This document shows positions 42,304-54,097 of a stretch of 64,000 nt of DNA, piece by piece. The number at the start of each line of letters is the position of its first letter. Position 1 is the stretch's first letter. The stretch is from Bacteroidaceae bacterium (lineage in GTDB: Bacteria > Bacteroidota > Bacteroidia > Bacteroidales > Bacteroidaceae): assembly GCA_017464345.1 (NCBI GenBank), contig JAFUAH010000015.1:34775-98774 (forward strand). The letters run 5' to 3'. A program made the translations under genes and the position numbers. The notes beneath the pieces are model-generated. The model saw only the letters and a list, made by a program, of their open reading frames with translations. It had not been told where the DNA came from and made no database searches.

Positions 42304-42906
42304 TCAATCCTTTAATGTCTTTAGCCATTTCTCGACTTTATTCCTCCCCGTGCGCACGTCGTGGCCATAGATGTCGAAGCCGGCGAGGACGGTAGCCTTG
42401 GGGTAGGCCTTCTTCACATCGCGGACGCAGCGGCCCAAGCCCGAACCCTCGTGGGTAGTGAAAGGTACGATGGTCTTGCCCGAGAGGTCGTGGTCGCGGA
42501 AGAAGGTGAACATCACTTGCGGATAGGTTCCCCACCAGACGGGGCCGCCGATGTAGATGGTGGAGTAGGGGGTGAGGTCGATATCGCCCTCGTAGGGAGG
42601 CAGTTCGCCCTGCTGTTGTTCCTGTTTGGCCAGTTCGGTCAGGGGGCCATAGGCCATGCCGTCGTACTTGTGCGTAACGATTTCAAATTGGTCAGCACCT
42701 GTCAGTTCTGTAATATAGTCAGCTACAATCTTCGTGTTGCCCACCTTGATGTCGCCTACGCTGTAGTTCTCACCAGCATGGGAGAAGAATACGACGATGC
42801 TCTTACCTTCAGCTTTGGCCTCGGTCTTTTCGTTCTCTTGCTGTTTGCTTCCGCTGCACGCCACGCTGATCAGCAGTGCGAGTGCCATGAATAGATATTT
42901 CTTCAT
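42304..42906 (-). CDS. Flavodoxin-like lipoprotein
   Basis: A 200-residue protein. The signal peptide has lipobox SVACS (Cys about 17), followed by a charged linker and a flavodoxin domain: IVVFFSHAGENYS at about 38-50, YIGGPVWWGTYPQVMFTFF near 118-136, and PFTTHEGSGLGRC near 146. A periplasmic flavodoxin needs FMN delivered or bound outside the cytoplasm. The start at 42906 is chosen for its signal peptide; an upstream extension to 43200 runs through the next gene. It is probably co-transcribed with the SDR gene. Confidence 0.88.
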   Translation of the reverse strand: MKKYLFMALALLISVACSGSKQQENEKTEAKAEGKSIVVFFSHAGENYSVGDIKVGNTKIVADYITELTGADQFEIVTHKYDGMAYGPLTELAKQEQQQGELPPYEGDIDLTPYSTIYIGGPVWWGTYPQVMFTFFRDHDLSGKTIVPFTTHEGSGLGRCVRDVKKAYPKATVLAGFDIYGHDVRTGRNKVEKWLKTLKD

Positions 42907-43013
42907 AATTCGTGGAATTAACTTCGTTGAATTTACTCTCACTCGGCATACTGAAAGTAAACTTTCGTCTGCACTTGTTAATTCGTGAAATTCGTGGTTA
43001 AAAATAGATACTA
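42904..43013. repeat. Hairpin element with AATTCGTG arms
   Basis: ATAATTCGTGGAATTAACTTCG on the left (split as ATAATTCGTGG / AATTAACTTCG) is mirrored by TTAATTCGTGAAATTCGTGG on the right, enclosing ACTGAAAGTAAACTTTCGTC. It lies between two flavodoxin genes. Confidence 0.5.
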
Positions 43014-43015
43014 GT

Positions 43016-43534
43016 TCACTTTGCCAGTCCTGCGATGTGCCGAGCCTCTGCATCTGCACCTGCGGCTTCGGCACCGTGGATGGGTGTGCCGGGCAGCACG
43101 TCTGCTGTGGGACAGAGGCGCTTGATGAAGCGCTCCGAGGCCCCCATGCCCGAGCCCTCGTTGGTGCAGAAGGGGATGATGCGTTTGCCTGTGAAGTCAT
43201 ACGACTCGAGGAACGTGTAGCACACCATGGGCATCGTACCCCACCAGTTGGGGTAGCCCAGGATGATGGTGCCGTACTCGTCGATGCTGGCCAGAGGGCC
43301 CTTCACCTCGGGACGGGCCTGGTCGTGCAGTTCCTGCTTGGCTTCCTCAATGCAGGTCATGTACGACTTGGAGTACTCGTAAGTCGTGTCAATCCGGAAC
43401 ATGTCAGCCTCGGGCAGCAGCGCCTGGATTTTGGCGGCCACGACTTCGGTGTTACCGAGTTTCAACTCACGGATGCTTCCGTTTACATAGTTCTCCCCGC
43501 GACGGGAGTAGTACGCGATAAGTGTCTTTGCCAT
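43016..43534 (-). CDS. Flavodoxin
   Basis: A 172-residue cytoplasmic flavodoxin homologue: LIAYYSRRGENYVNGSIREL at 5-24, LGYPNWWGTMPMVCYTFLES near 90-110, and PFCTNEGSGMGASERF near 120-135. It shares the pattern of the lipoprotein at 42304-42906 and is probably its paralogue. The start at 43534 follows the -7 box at 43579-43586. An open frame extending to 44329 runs antisense through luxS and is not used. Confidence 0.88.
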   Translation of the reverse strand: MAKTLIAYYSRRGENYVNGSIRELKLGNTEVVAAKIQALLPEADMFRIDTTYEYSKSYMTCIEEAKQELHDQARPEVKGPLASIDEYGTIILGYPNWWGTMPMVCYTFLESYDFTGKRIIPFCTNEGSGMGASERFIKRLCPTADVLPGTPIHGAEAAGADAEARHIAGLAK

Positions 43535-43578
43535 GTCTGTTTTTCGTTTGATGTGATTCTTATTCCGATTTCCATGGG

Positions 43579-43586
43579 CAAAGGTA
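43579..43586 (-). promoter_or_regulatory. -7 box for the flavodoxin operon
   Basis: TACCTTTG on the minus strand, 44 nt upstream of the ATG at 43534. The genes down to 40438 may depend on it. Confidence 0.65.
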
Positions 43587-43704
43587 CGGCCTTTAGCCGA
43601 ATCTCCGGTGACACAAAACGCGGTTCTTTTTATCAAAAACGAAGAATGTGATGCCGCAGCCCTACTATTTTTACGTATCGGCAAACGCGCGATGACTGTA
43701 CTGC

Positions 43705-44247
43705 TTACGCATCGGCAAACACGCGTCCGTCGTCGAGAGTTACCTGTAATTTTGTATATTCCGAGTGGAAATCGTGTTCCAGTCGGTCGAGGTAGCGACG
43801 GCTTTCCCACAGGCACATGGGCAGGTCGTGGAGCAGGTAGTTTCCGCAGGTCTCGGGCTGGGTGGCAGGAACCTCTGTCTGCGTGAGTATCCACCGTAGG
43901 CAGCGGATAGTCAGCTGGCGCATGTCCTCCACGGTGTAGCCTCTTGATTCCCGGCCTTCGGATTCCCGATGTTCCATCGCCGACCCGTAGCCTTTCATGA
44001 TGATGTACATGCCCGTGAGGCAGCCCATGGGGCCGACATAGACCACGTCGTCCCGGACTTCCGAGTTGCGGAACCAGGTTGCCATCAGGTGTTCCAGACT
44101 GTGCATGGCGGCCGGTGCCATGGCCGGTTCCTGGTTCGGTTCCGTGATGCGCAGGTCGAAGGTTGTGAAGCCGCGGTCTTCGCGCGATGCGTAGATGCCT
44201 GGTTTCAGTCGGTTGTGGTCGATAGTAAAGCTTTGTATGACTTCCAT
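43705..44247 (-). CDS. luxS: S-ribosylhomocysteine lyase (LuxS)
   Basis: A 180-residue protein. The metal-binding HxxEH is present as HSLEH (about 49-53), the catalytic Cys in GPMGCLTGMY (about 72-81) and the final ligand in CGNYLLHDLP (about 138-147). It splits S-ribosylhomocysteine into homocysteine and the precursor of autoinducer-2. It is monocistronic with the promoter at 44275-44282. It is slightly longer at the C-terminus than typical LuxS (about 160), with a basic/acidic tail after the last conserved motif. Confidence 0.94.
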   Translation of the reverse strand: MEVIQSFTIDHNRLKPGIYASREDRGFTTFDLRITEPNQEPAMAPAAMHSLEHLMATWFRNSEVRDDVVYVGPMGCLTGMYIIMKGYGSAMEHRESEGRESRGYTVEDMRQLTIRCLRWILTQTEVPATQPETCGNYLLHDLPMCLWESRRYLDRLEHDFHSEYTKLQVTLDDGRVFADA

Positions 44248-44274
44248 AGGGTGGGCTTTTTAGTGATTTGCGGA

Positions 44275-44282
44275 CAAAGATA
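44275..44282 (-). promoter_or_regulatory. -7 box for luxS
   Basis: TATCTTTG on the minus strand, 27 nt upstream of the luxS ATG. Confidence 0.7.
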
Positions 44283-44367
44283 CAAAATAAATGTAAACTA
44301 TTCCAATCCTTGTCGCCAAAATGTATCATTCGTGCTAAAAAGTGGCCAGGGTTACATCCCCCTTTCT

Positions 44368-45197
44368 TTATTCCCGGAAGTCGCTGGGCTTGACTCCGAG
44401 GTTGTTCTGGACGTAGCGGCTGAAGTGGGAGAGGGAGGAGAAACCGAACATGTCGCTGATGTCGGTGAAGGAGAGCGAACGGTCGCGTAGCAGGCGACTG
44501 ATGTCGAGCGCGGTGTAGCGCGTAATCCAGTAGTTGGCAGGCAGGCCGCTGACCTTCTTAGAGACTTCGGACAGGTATTTGGGCGTGACGCAAAGGCGGT
44601 CGGCGTAGTAGCTGATTTCGCGGTTCCGGCGGAAGTCACCCTGTTCCAGCATCTCCACGAACTGCTCCATCAGTTGCTGGCTCTGTGAAGAGATGCGGTC
44701 GGTACCGTGGAGTTGGGCGTGGAAGTCGAAGAAGTCCAGTATCATGCACTCGATGGCATTCTTCATGGCATCGCGGTGGAAGTGGTGGGTGGTCTGGGCC
44801 AGGCGGTGCTTGATGTAGTCGAAGTTCAGGGCACAAATCCGTTGCTGCTCGGGTGTGAGACGCATGATGGGGTTTTCGAAGAGTGAGAAGTGGCCGCGTA
44901 TGCCGTAGTTCGTGGCAGGGGTGGAAATCTCGATGAACTCCTGTGTCACATAGACGACATCGACCCGGAAGTCGGGGCTCTCCACGAGGTGGCTCACCAG
45001 GTCGCCCCTGCGGGGAATAATCATGCAGTCGCCCGCTTGGAAGCGAAGCTCCCTTCCACGATGGCTGAAGGTGCAGAAACCCGCGTGGCAGTAGGCGTGG
45101 CAGAGGTAGCCGGAGAAGTCCTCCTTGCCGATGTTGCGGAGCGTGTCGTCGATGATGATGTGCTGTATGGTACCCAAGTGCGTTTGAAATTTAGGAG

Positions 45198-45216
<19 letters not shown>
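44368..45216 (-). CDS. AraC-family transcriptional regulator
   Basis: A 282-residue regulator. An N-terminal cupin-like sensing domain (about 1-160, with CTFSHRGRELRFQAGDCMIIP) precedes a C-terminal double helix-turn-helix (about 185-282, with ISYYADRLCVTPKYLSEVSKK and ISDMFGFSSLSHFSRYVQNN). It overlaps the end of the glycerate kinase gene by 19 bases, so it is translated as the last gene of that operon. The ligand and targets are unknown. The AraC-regulated redox clusters of relatives make the neighbouring flavodoxin and dehydrogenase units candidate targets. Confidence 0.93.
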
Positions 45217-48411
<3,195 letters not shown>

Positions 48412-48433
48412 GCAAATAGCCTTATATCGAGTG

Positions 48434-48441
48434 CAAAAATA
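48434..48441 (-). promoter_or_regulatory. -7 box of the cdd operon
   Basis: TATTTTTG on the minus strand, 22 nt upstream of the cdd start. Confidence 0.6.
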
Positions 48442-48449
48442 CAAAAATA

Positions 48450-48572
48450 AGTTGAAAGTTGAAAATTGGTAGTTGAAAATTACTATCTTTGTAGCGACAA
48501 ATCCTAAAATCGATGAAACGAATACTCCTGCTCTTCCTGCTTTTCAACTTTCAACTTTCAACTATCAACTAT
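48450..48572. repeat. TTGAAAG-armed hairpin spanning the glucosaminidase promoter and signal sequence
   Basis: The left arm at 48450-48480 has TTGAAAG/TTGAAAA units. The right arm at 48543-48572 has CAACTTT/CAACTAT units. The region between contains the -7 box and ATG of the next gene, and the right arm itself encodes residues 11-20 of its signal peptide. Confidence 0.65.
48484..48491 (+). promoter_or_regulatory. -7 box for the glucosaminidase gene
   Basis: TATCTTTG, 21 nt upstream of the ATG at 48513. Confidence 0.7.
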
Positions 48573-49472
48573 CTCTTTGCTCAGCGCACAAATTCGGTCT
48601 ACTGGGATTATATTCAAACCTATAATTCAATGGCCCAAGATCAGATGCAACGCCATCGTATCCCAGCCAGCATTACATTGGCGCAGGCTCTGCTGGAGAG
48701 TGCTGCGGGCAAGAGCGATTTGGCTGTGCGAGCCAACAACCACTTTGGCATAAAGGTCGGGATGAACTGGACGGGGCCCTACGTGGTGAAGAGTGACGAC
48801 CATCCCAATGACAAGTTTCGCAAGTACAAAAGCGTGGCAGAGAGTTACGAAGACCACTCACAATTTCTCATGCAACCTCGCTATAAAAGCCTATTCCAAC
48901 TTTCAATAAGCGATTATAAGGGATGGGCACGGGGCCTGAAACAGTGTGGTTATGCCACCAGTCCCACCTATGCCCAACAGTTGATAACCATCATTGAAAA
49001 CTATGGTCTGCACCAGTATGATGCGACGAACAAAAAATTCGTCCATACCATGCAACAACCCGTCCAGGCCTCCGGGGCTACAGCTACACCCACAGCTCGC
49101 GAATTAGCCGAACAGGTATTCTACGCCACACATCCTGTCTATGCCTGCAACCGGAACTATTACATCGTGGTCCAGCCGGGTGACAATCTGCCCACTCTGT
49201 CCATGATGACCAATGTATCGAAGCGCAGGCTCCGCCAGTATAATGAACGGGCCAAAGGCTACGTGCCACAGCCTGGCGACATCTTGTATCTGCAGAAAAA
49301 ACGCACTCGTGCCGATAAGTCCTTCAAGGGAGTACCCCACATCGTACAAGCTGGCGAGTCGATGTATGACATTGCTCAGCATTATGGTATTCGCCTAAAG
49401 AGTCTTTATAAATTGAACGAACTTACGCCCGAATACGTACCTCAGGCGGGCCACATGCTCCGGATTTATTGA
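48513..49472 (+). CDS. Exported N-acetylglucosaminidase with two LysM domains
   Basis: A 319-residue protein. The signal peptide (cleavage after LFAQ, about 24) has a hydrophobic core partly encoded by a dispersed repeat. The glucosaminidase domain (about 30-165) has ITLAQALLESAAGKSDLAV with the catalytic Glu, and FGIKVGMNWTGPYV. Two LysM units follow, starting at VVQPGDNLPTLSMM (about 222) and IVQAGESMYDIAQHYGI (about 278). It should hydrolyse peptidoglycan glycan strands in the periplasm, the LysM units holding it to the wall. Confidence 0.93.
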   Translation: MKRILLLFLLFNFQLSTINYLFAQRTNSVYWDYIQTYNSMAQDQMQRHRIPASITLAQALLESAAGKSDLAVRANNHFGIKVGMNWTGPYVVKSDDHPNDKFRKYKSVAESYEDHSQFLMQPRYKSLFQLSISDYKGWARGLKQCGYATSPTYAQQLITIIENYGLHQYDATNKKFVHTMQQPVQASGATATPTARELAEQVFYATHPVYACNRNYYIVVQPGDNLPTLSMMTNVSKRRLRQYNERAKGYVPQPGDILYLQKKRTRADKSFKGVPHIVQAGESMYDIAQHYGIRLKSLYKLNELTPEYVPQAGHMLRIY

Positions 49473-49533
49473 TAATTTGCATTATGAAAGAATATTTTTT
49501 TACTTTCATCTTTTATCTTTCAACTTTTATTGC

Positions 49534-49541
49534 TACCTTTG
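49534..49541 (+). promoter_or_regulatory. -7 box for tRNA-Pro
   Basis: TACCTTTG, 22 nt upstream of the tRNA 5' end. Confidence 0.6.
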
Positions 49542-49563
49542 CACCGCTTTTCGGAGTAAAAAT

Positions 49564-49636
49564 CGGGGTGTAGCGCAGTTGGTAGCGTTCCTGGTTTGGG
49601 ACCAGGCGGTCGCCCGTTCGAGTCGGGTCGCCCCGA
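49564..49636 (+). tRNA. tRNA-Pro (anticodon TGG)
   Basis: The acceptor arms CGGGGTG and CGCCCCG pair over seven positions with one G-U. The anticodon stem-loop CCTGG-TTTGGGA-CCAGG places TGG at the anticodon. The T arm GGTCG/GTTCGAGT region is normal. CCA is not encoded. A repeat element begins 14 nt downstream. Confidence 0.95.
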
Positions 49637-49650
49637 CACATTAAACTAAG

Positions 49651-49755
49651 AGTGAAGAGTGAAGAGTGAAGAATTTAAGTTACTAGGGAATACTAAATAT
49701 TCTCGGAAATGTAACTCCCATTCTTCACTCTTCACTCTTCACTTTTCACTTTTCA
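49651..49755 (+). repeat. GAGTGAA-armed hairpin element at the 5' end of the MATE gene
   Basis: The left arm is GAGTGAA/GAAGAGTGAA units, and the right arm is TTCACTC/TTCACTT units. The middle is closely related to that of 50364-50462. It supplies the apparent start region of the MATE gene. Confidence 0.75.
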
Positions 49756-51026
49756 GTTCGCAGATATTGAAACTTGCCCTGCCATCTGTTATTACGAATA
49801 TCACCGTCCCCTTGCTGGGACTGATAGATGCCACTATAGTGGGGCACATGGGTACGACCTTCTACATTGGTGCCGTGGCCATTGGCTCCACCATATTCAA
49901 TATGACGTACTGGCTGTTCGGTTTCCTGCGCATGGGCACCACGGGCATTGTCTCTCAGGCCCATGGGGCGGGGGATGATCAAGGTATGTATGATGCACTG
50001 TTTCGCAGCCTGTCATGGGCAATGCTCATATCTCTGATTTTACTATTGTTGCAGACGCCTCTTTTGCACTTGGCCCTGTGGATGATGGCTCCCGAAGGCG
50101 AGGTAGCCCGGTATGCTACCCAATATTTTCGTGTCTGTATCTGGGGGGCTCCGGCCATGCTGGCTACGTACAGCCTGACAGGTTGGTTTATCGGGATGCA
50201 GGACACACGCACACCCATGTGGATGGCTATTTTGCAAAACCTCTTGAATATCTTTGCCACACTCCTTTTTGTCTTTGTCTTTGGTATGGGTGTCCGTGGA
50301 GTCGCGCTCGGCACCGTTGTGGGCCTGTATGGGGGAGTGGCTTACGCTCTCATTGAAGGACGAAGAGTGAAGAGTGAAGAATTCAAATTACTTTGGAACA
50401 ATATATTTTCTTGGAAATGTAACTCTAATTCTTCACTTTTCACTCTTCACTTTTCACTCTTCCTCCGCACTCTCTGCCTGGTGGCAGTCACGGTCTATTT
50501 TACTTCGGCAGGCAGTCGGTTGGGCACACTCTATCTGGATGCCAATGCCCTGCTGATGCAGTTTTTTATCATCTATTCCTATTTCACAGATGGCTTAGCC
50601 AATGCCGCAGAGGCTCTGAGTGGTGAACATACGGGTGCTCGTAACTGGGAGGCCCTTCGTTCCACTATTCGCAGCCTTTTTTGTTGGGGCCTGAGTCTTG
50701 CACTAGTGTTCACACTTCTGTATGCCTTGGCTGGCCCATGGTTCCTCTCTCTGCTTACCAATCAGGAAACAGTACTCCAAACAGCCCGTCCCTATCTGCC
50801 TTGGCTTGTGGCCGTGCCCTTCGTGGCCCTGCCTGCTTTCATTTGGGACGGCGTATATATAGGAATGACCGCCACGCGCAGGATGTTTCTTTCCATGCTC
50901 GTGGCGGCCATTGTCTTTTTTTCGCTGTGGTTTCTTCTTGGTCCGTCGAACCACATGCTCTGGCTCGCCTTCCTTGCCTACCTGTTCACACGCAGTCTCA
51001 TGCAGACACTGCTTTTCCGTGTCTAA
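49659..51026 (+). CDS. MATE family multidrug exporter carrying repeat-encoded insertions
   Basis: A 455-residue product if started at GTG 49659. About 12 membrane helices with the MATE features LALPSVITNITVPLLGLIDATIVGHMG (in two parts around residue 50) and GFLRMGTTGIVSQAHGA (about 87-103). There is no ATG before residue 64. The first about 35 residues come from a repeat, so TTG 49767 is an alternative start. A second copy of the repeat encodes residues 236-268, in the cytoplasmic loop between helices 6 and 7. It exports drugs or metabolites by ion antiport if functional. It lies downstream of tRNA-Pro and ends overlapping the convergent DUF4491 gene. Confidence 0.85.
   Translation: MKSEEFKLLGNTKYSRKCNSHSSLFTLHFSLFSSQILKLALPSVITNITVPLLGLIDATIVGHMGTTFYIGAVAIGSTIFNMTYWLFGFLRMGTTGIVSQAHGAGDDQGMYDALFRSLSWAMLISLILLLLQTPLLHLALWMMAPEGEVARYATQYFRVCIWGAPAMLATYSLTGWFIGMQDTRTPMWMAILQNLLNIFATLLFVFVFGMGVRGVALGTVVGLYGGVAYALIEGRRVKSEEFKLLWNNIFSWKCNSNSSLFTLHFSLFLRTLCLVAVTVYFTSAGSRLGTLYLDANALLMQFFIIYSYFTDGLANAAEALSGEHTGARNWEALRSTIRSLFCWGLSLALVFTLLYALAGPWFLSLLTNQETVLQTARPYLPWLVAVPFVALPAFIWDGVYIGMTATRRMFLSMLVAAIVFFSLWFLLGPSNHMLWLAFLAYLFTRSLMQTLLFRV
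50364..50462 (+). repeat. GAGTGAA-armed hairpin element inside the MATE gene
   Basis: A 99-bp copy of the element at 49651-49755, in the same orientation and reading frame. Both encode VKSEEFKLL, then KCNS, then SSLFTLHFSLF. The frame of the exporter is preserved across it. Confidence 0.8.
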
Positions 51027-51325
51027 CTGTTTTCATACTCCCCGCGCCGCTTCGGGTTCATGGGGAACCAGCCTTTGCGGACGCGTTGGTGCTGCTGGTG
51101 TACCTCCAGAATGCTCCAGAAGCAGGAGAAGGCGACGACACCCAGGATGATGCTCAGGTATTCGTTAGCAATGAATAGAGAGACGATAAGGGCGGCAATG
51201 CCGGCCAGCAGAAACGCTGGCCAGCATTGCCGCCCGAAGTGGTATTCGGCCTTGATGACCAAGGGATGGAACATGCCGATGCAGAGGAAGGTGGCAAGGC
51301 CGATGAGGAGACCGATGAAGTTCAT
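51023..51325 (-). CDS. DUF4491 small membrane protein
   Basis: A 100-residue protein with three membrane helices (about 3-24, 35-52 and 57-72) and a basic tail with VRKGWFPMNPKR, matching the DUF4491 family seen in Bacteroidales. Function unknown. Its last four bases overlap the end of the convergent MATE gene, and no separate terminator is visible. A GATAGA-type hairpin repeat lies upstream. Confidence 0.85.
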   Translation of the reverse strand: MNFIGLLIGLATFLCIGMFHPLVIKAEYHFGRQCWPAFLLAGIAALIVSLFIANEYLSIILGVVAFSCFWSILEVHQQHQRVRKGWFPMNPKRRGEYENS

Positions 51326-51342
51326 AATTAGAGAGATTAGAG

Positions 51343-51520
51343 AGGGGAGTTAGATGAAGTTAAAAGGAGATATGTGGCTTCGCCACGAAGATAGAGGACG
51401 ATACATTTTGATATTAGAATGCTGAACAAGCGTCCTCTATCTTCCTCTATCTTCCTCTATCTTCCTCTATCTTCTTCTATCTTCTTCTATCTTCTTTTAA
51501 CTTCTTTTAACTTCTTAAAC
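51343..51520. repeat. Hairpin element with CTTCTAT/GAAGATAGAGG arms
   Basis: A short left side (GAAGTTAAAAGGAGATA ... GAAGATAGAGGACG) faces a long right side made of seven CTTCNTCTAT units followed by TTTTAACTTC repeats. GTGGCTTCGCCAC is a small palindrome inside. It lies between the DUF4491 and beta-galactosidase genes. Confidence 0.65.
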
Positions 51521-53950
51521 TTAAAATTTGAAACTCTCGCTCTTCACGTAGATGCGATAGTCCTTGATGCTCTCGGGGGCACCTTCCTCCATGCGCGGCA
51601 GGTACTGGAAGCCGGACATCGTCTTGTCCTGTCCCATGTCGATGATGACGGTGTGGGGGAACTGCACGCCGCGGTTCGTGCTCCAGTAGGTGCTCTCCTG
51701 GAGGTCGAAAATCTTGTCGGCGTTCTTGTTGCCTGAGGTCACGTCCTCGTCGTCGGCGTAGGCTATCTGCCAGGGCTCACGGCTGAGGCGCTGACCGCTC
51801 TCGTCGAGCATGTACCACTCGGCGATGCAGCAGTATTCGCGGTTCCAGTGGCTGTTCAGTGCCTCGATGCAGATGTAGCGACCCGTTACGGGCTTGTCGA
51901 AGCGCACTTCCTGCCAGCCGTTACCAGCCTTGAAGGTACCCACCTTGACGGGCTTCTCACCCGAGAGGTCGAGGTTCTGGCCTTCGGCGCGGTGCGTCTG
52001 CGGGCCTTCCAGATTCAGTTTGTCGATGATGGGCTTCTGCAGACCTTCAATGGTTTTCATTCCCGACGTTCCGTCGCCTACCCGTAGCCTTTCACCACGC
52101 GGGCCCATGACGTCGAGCACAATGACTTCGTTCTGTCCCTTCTTCAACCAGCATCCGGGTACATAGAGCGTCTGCTGCGGACCGATGTACCAGTGGCGAC
52201 CCACGGCGTGTCCGTTCACATACACCTGCCCCTTGCCCCAATTCTCGAGATTGAGGAACGTGTCGCCGACTTTTTTCAAGTCAAAGTAGCCGCGATAGTA
52301 ACCGATACCAGCGGGCTCAAATCCTCTCTCTGCGAGACGTGCATCAGTGGTGGTACCAAGGGCACGAACGGCCTTCTCATAGTCGTCGGGGATGCAAATC
52401 TTTGTCCACTGGCGGGGCTTCCACGTCGTCTCGTTGTTATCAACTTCTGCGGTGATGACCACGTCGCTGACAATGCCCTTGAAGTCCTTGATGGCCCGAC
52501 CGAAGTTGATGCGGCCCATGCCCTCGACCAGTATCATCAGTTTGTCGCCCTTCTGCACGGCAGGCAGTTTCAGGGTCTGTTCGTGCTTTATGCGGTCAAT
52601 CTTGCCGATGAACTTGCCGTTTACGAACACCTGCGCGTAGTCGTGTGCATCCAGTTTGAGGATGCTCTGCACGGGAATTTCGGGCAGCGTGGTTTCATAC
52701 ATCATCGAGCCCCAGCCCATGTCCATTTCCTCAAAGGTCATCAGGCCACCCATCTTGACAATGCTGTCGCAACCATAGATAAGGGGCTTGAACTCCTTCA
52801 GTTCAAACTTCGGCACGGCAATCGTGGGGTATTCCTTGGGTACGGCAGACAGCTTTGCAGAACCTTCCCATTTACCAGTCGTCGGGTTCCAGTTGCCGCT
52901 GTACTTCTCCATAGCCTTGCGCAGTATCCAGTATTTTTCGGTCGTCTGACCGGCCTCGTTGATGGGCGCGTCGTAGTCGTAGGAGGTTACGTCGGGCGCA
53001 AAACCTGGCGAGTTGGCGCCTGCCCAGTGGCCCCAATTGGTGCCTCCGTGGGTCATGTAGAGCGAGAAGGAGATGCCGCGGTCGAGCATCTGCGTGATGC
53101 CATCGACCATAGCCTCGGCGCCGCGCGTCTCGTGGCGGCCGCCCCACTTGTCGAACCATCCGCTCCAGAACTCGGAGCACATCTTCGGCGAGTTGGGACG
53201 CAGTTCGCCCAGACGGCGGAACTCGTGGTCGATGTTGGCACCCGTACCGAAGTTCATAGTCCACGTCAGGTCGTCCAGACCGTTCTTCGTGAAGTTGCTG
53301 GACCAGTCGCACTGGAACAACTCCACCTTGTCGAATCCGCTCTTCCTTATTATATCGCGCACGGCAGCGATGTAGGGCTTGTCCTCACCGTAGGAGCCGT
53401 ACTCGTTCTCCACCTGTACCATGATGATGGGGCCGCCCTTCTCGATGGTCAGGTCGCCGAGTTGTTCGCCCACCTTCCGCTCGAAGATTTCCAGTCGCTC
53501 CATGAAGAACGGGTCTTGCTCGCGAAGTTTGATGTCCTTCTTCTTCAAGAGCCACCAAGGCAGACCGCCCATCTCCCATTCGGCGCAAACGTAGGGCCCG
53601 GGGCGTACGATGACGTACATGCCGTTCCGTTGCGCCAGCTTCACAAAGGCACGGATATCGTTGTTGCCCGTGAAGTCGAACTGGTCCTGCTGAGGCTCGT
53701 GCGAGTTCCAGAAGATGTAGATGCATAGCGTGTTCATGCCCAGCGCCTTGCACATCCGGATGCGCTGTTCCCAATAGGGTCGGGGGATGCGCGGATAGTG
53801 CACCTCGGCTGCCTTCACCACGAAGGGCTTGCCGTTGAGCAGGAACGTCTTGTCGCCAATGGAGAAACTCTCAGTCTTCGTTGCTGCGCTGGCCGGGAGG
53901 CAGAGCATGAGCAACATGGCCGTCAGTAGGCCGCATGTCAGTTTTTTCAT
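51521..53950 (-). CDS. Exported GH35 beta-galactosidase with F5/8-type C-terminal domain
   Basis: An 809-residue enzyme. The signal peptide ends near ASAA (about 22). The GH35 barrel includes EVHYPRIPRPYWEQRIRM, the acid/base Glu in VQVENEYGSYG (about 184) and the nucleophile Glu in KMCSEFWSGWFDKWG (about 260). Jelly-roll domains (about 390-640) and a C-terminal discoidin-like region (about 670-805, GRYICIEALNSHWN) follow. It releases terminal beta-galactosyl units from oligosaccharides in the periplasm. It is monocistronic with the promoter at 53973-53980. It could feed the galactose operon at 23871-27713. Confidence 0.95.
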   Translation of the reverse strand: MKKLTCGLLTAMLLMLCLPASAATKTESFSIGDKTFLLNGKPFVVKAAEVHYPRIPRPYWEQRIRMCKALGMNTLCIYIFWNSHEPQQDQFDFTGNNDIRAFVKLAQRNGMYVIVRPGPYVCAEWEMGGLPWWLLKKKDIKLREQDPFFMERLEIFERKVGEQLGDLTIEKGGPIIMVQVENEYGSYGEDKPYIAAVRDIIRKSGFDKVELFQCDWSSNFTKNGLDDLTWTMNFGTGANIDHEFRRLGELRPNSPKMCSEFWSGWFDKWGGRHETRGAEAMVDGITQMLDRGISFSLYMTHGGTNWGHWAGANSPGFAPDVTSYDYDAPINEAGQTTEKYWILRKAMEKYSGNWNPTTGKWEGSAKLSAVPKEYPTIAVPKFELKEFKPLIYGCDSIVKMGGLMTFEEMDMGWGSMMYETTLPEIPVQSILKLDAHDYAQVFVNGKFIGKIDRIKHEQTLKLPAVQKGDKLMILVEGMGRINFGRAIKDFKGIVSDVVITAEVDNNETTWKPRQWTKICIPDDYEKAVRALGTTTDARLAERGFEPAGIGYYRGYFDLKKVGDTFLNLENWGKGQVYVNGHAVGRHWYIGPQQTLYVPGCWLKKGQNEVIVLDVMGPRGERLRVGDGTSGMKTIEGLQKPIIDKLNLEGPQTHRAEGQNLDLSGEKPVKVGTFKAGNGWQEVRFDKPVTGRYICIEALNSHWNREYCCIAEWYMLDESGQRLSREPWQIAYADDEDVTSGNKNADKIFDLQESTYWSTNRGVQFPHTVIIDMGQDKTMSGFQYLPRMEEGAPESIKDYRIYVKSESFKF

Positions 53951-53972
53951 GTGTAATTACGATTTATTTGCA

Positions 53973-53980
53973 CAAAGATA
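53973..53980 (-). promoter_or_regulatory. -7 box for the beta-galactosidase gene
   Basis: TATCTTTG on the minus strand, 23 nt upstream of the ATG at 53950. Confidence 0.7.
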
Positions 53981-54097
53981 CAAAATAATTCATAATGCAC
54001 AATTCATAATTCACAATTATTTCTTACTTTTGTAATAGTAAATGTACAATTCACGATGCACAATTAAATGGTAAGTAACTAATCAAAATTAACTGGT

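Noticed and set aside
42907-43200. N-terminal extension of the flavodoxin lipoprotein to 43200
   Set aside because: It runs through the upstream flavodoxin gene, and the internal Met at 42906 starts a standard lipoprotein signal.
43535-44329. N-terminal extension of the flavodoxin gene at 43016 to 44329
   Set aside because: It overlaps luxS in another frame and precedes the promoter box at 43579-43586. The flavodoxin fold begins at 43534.
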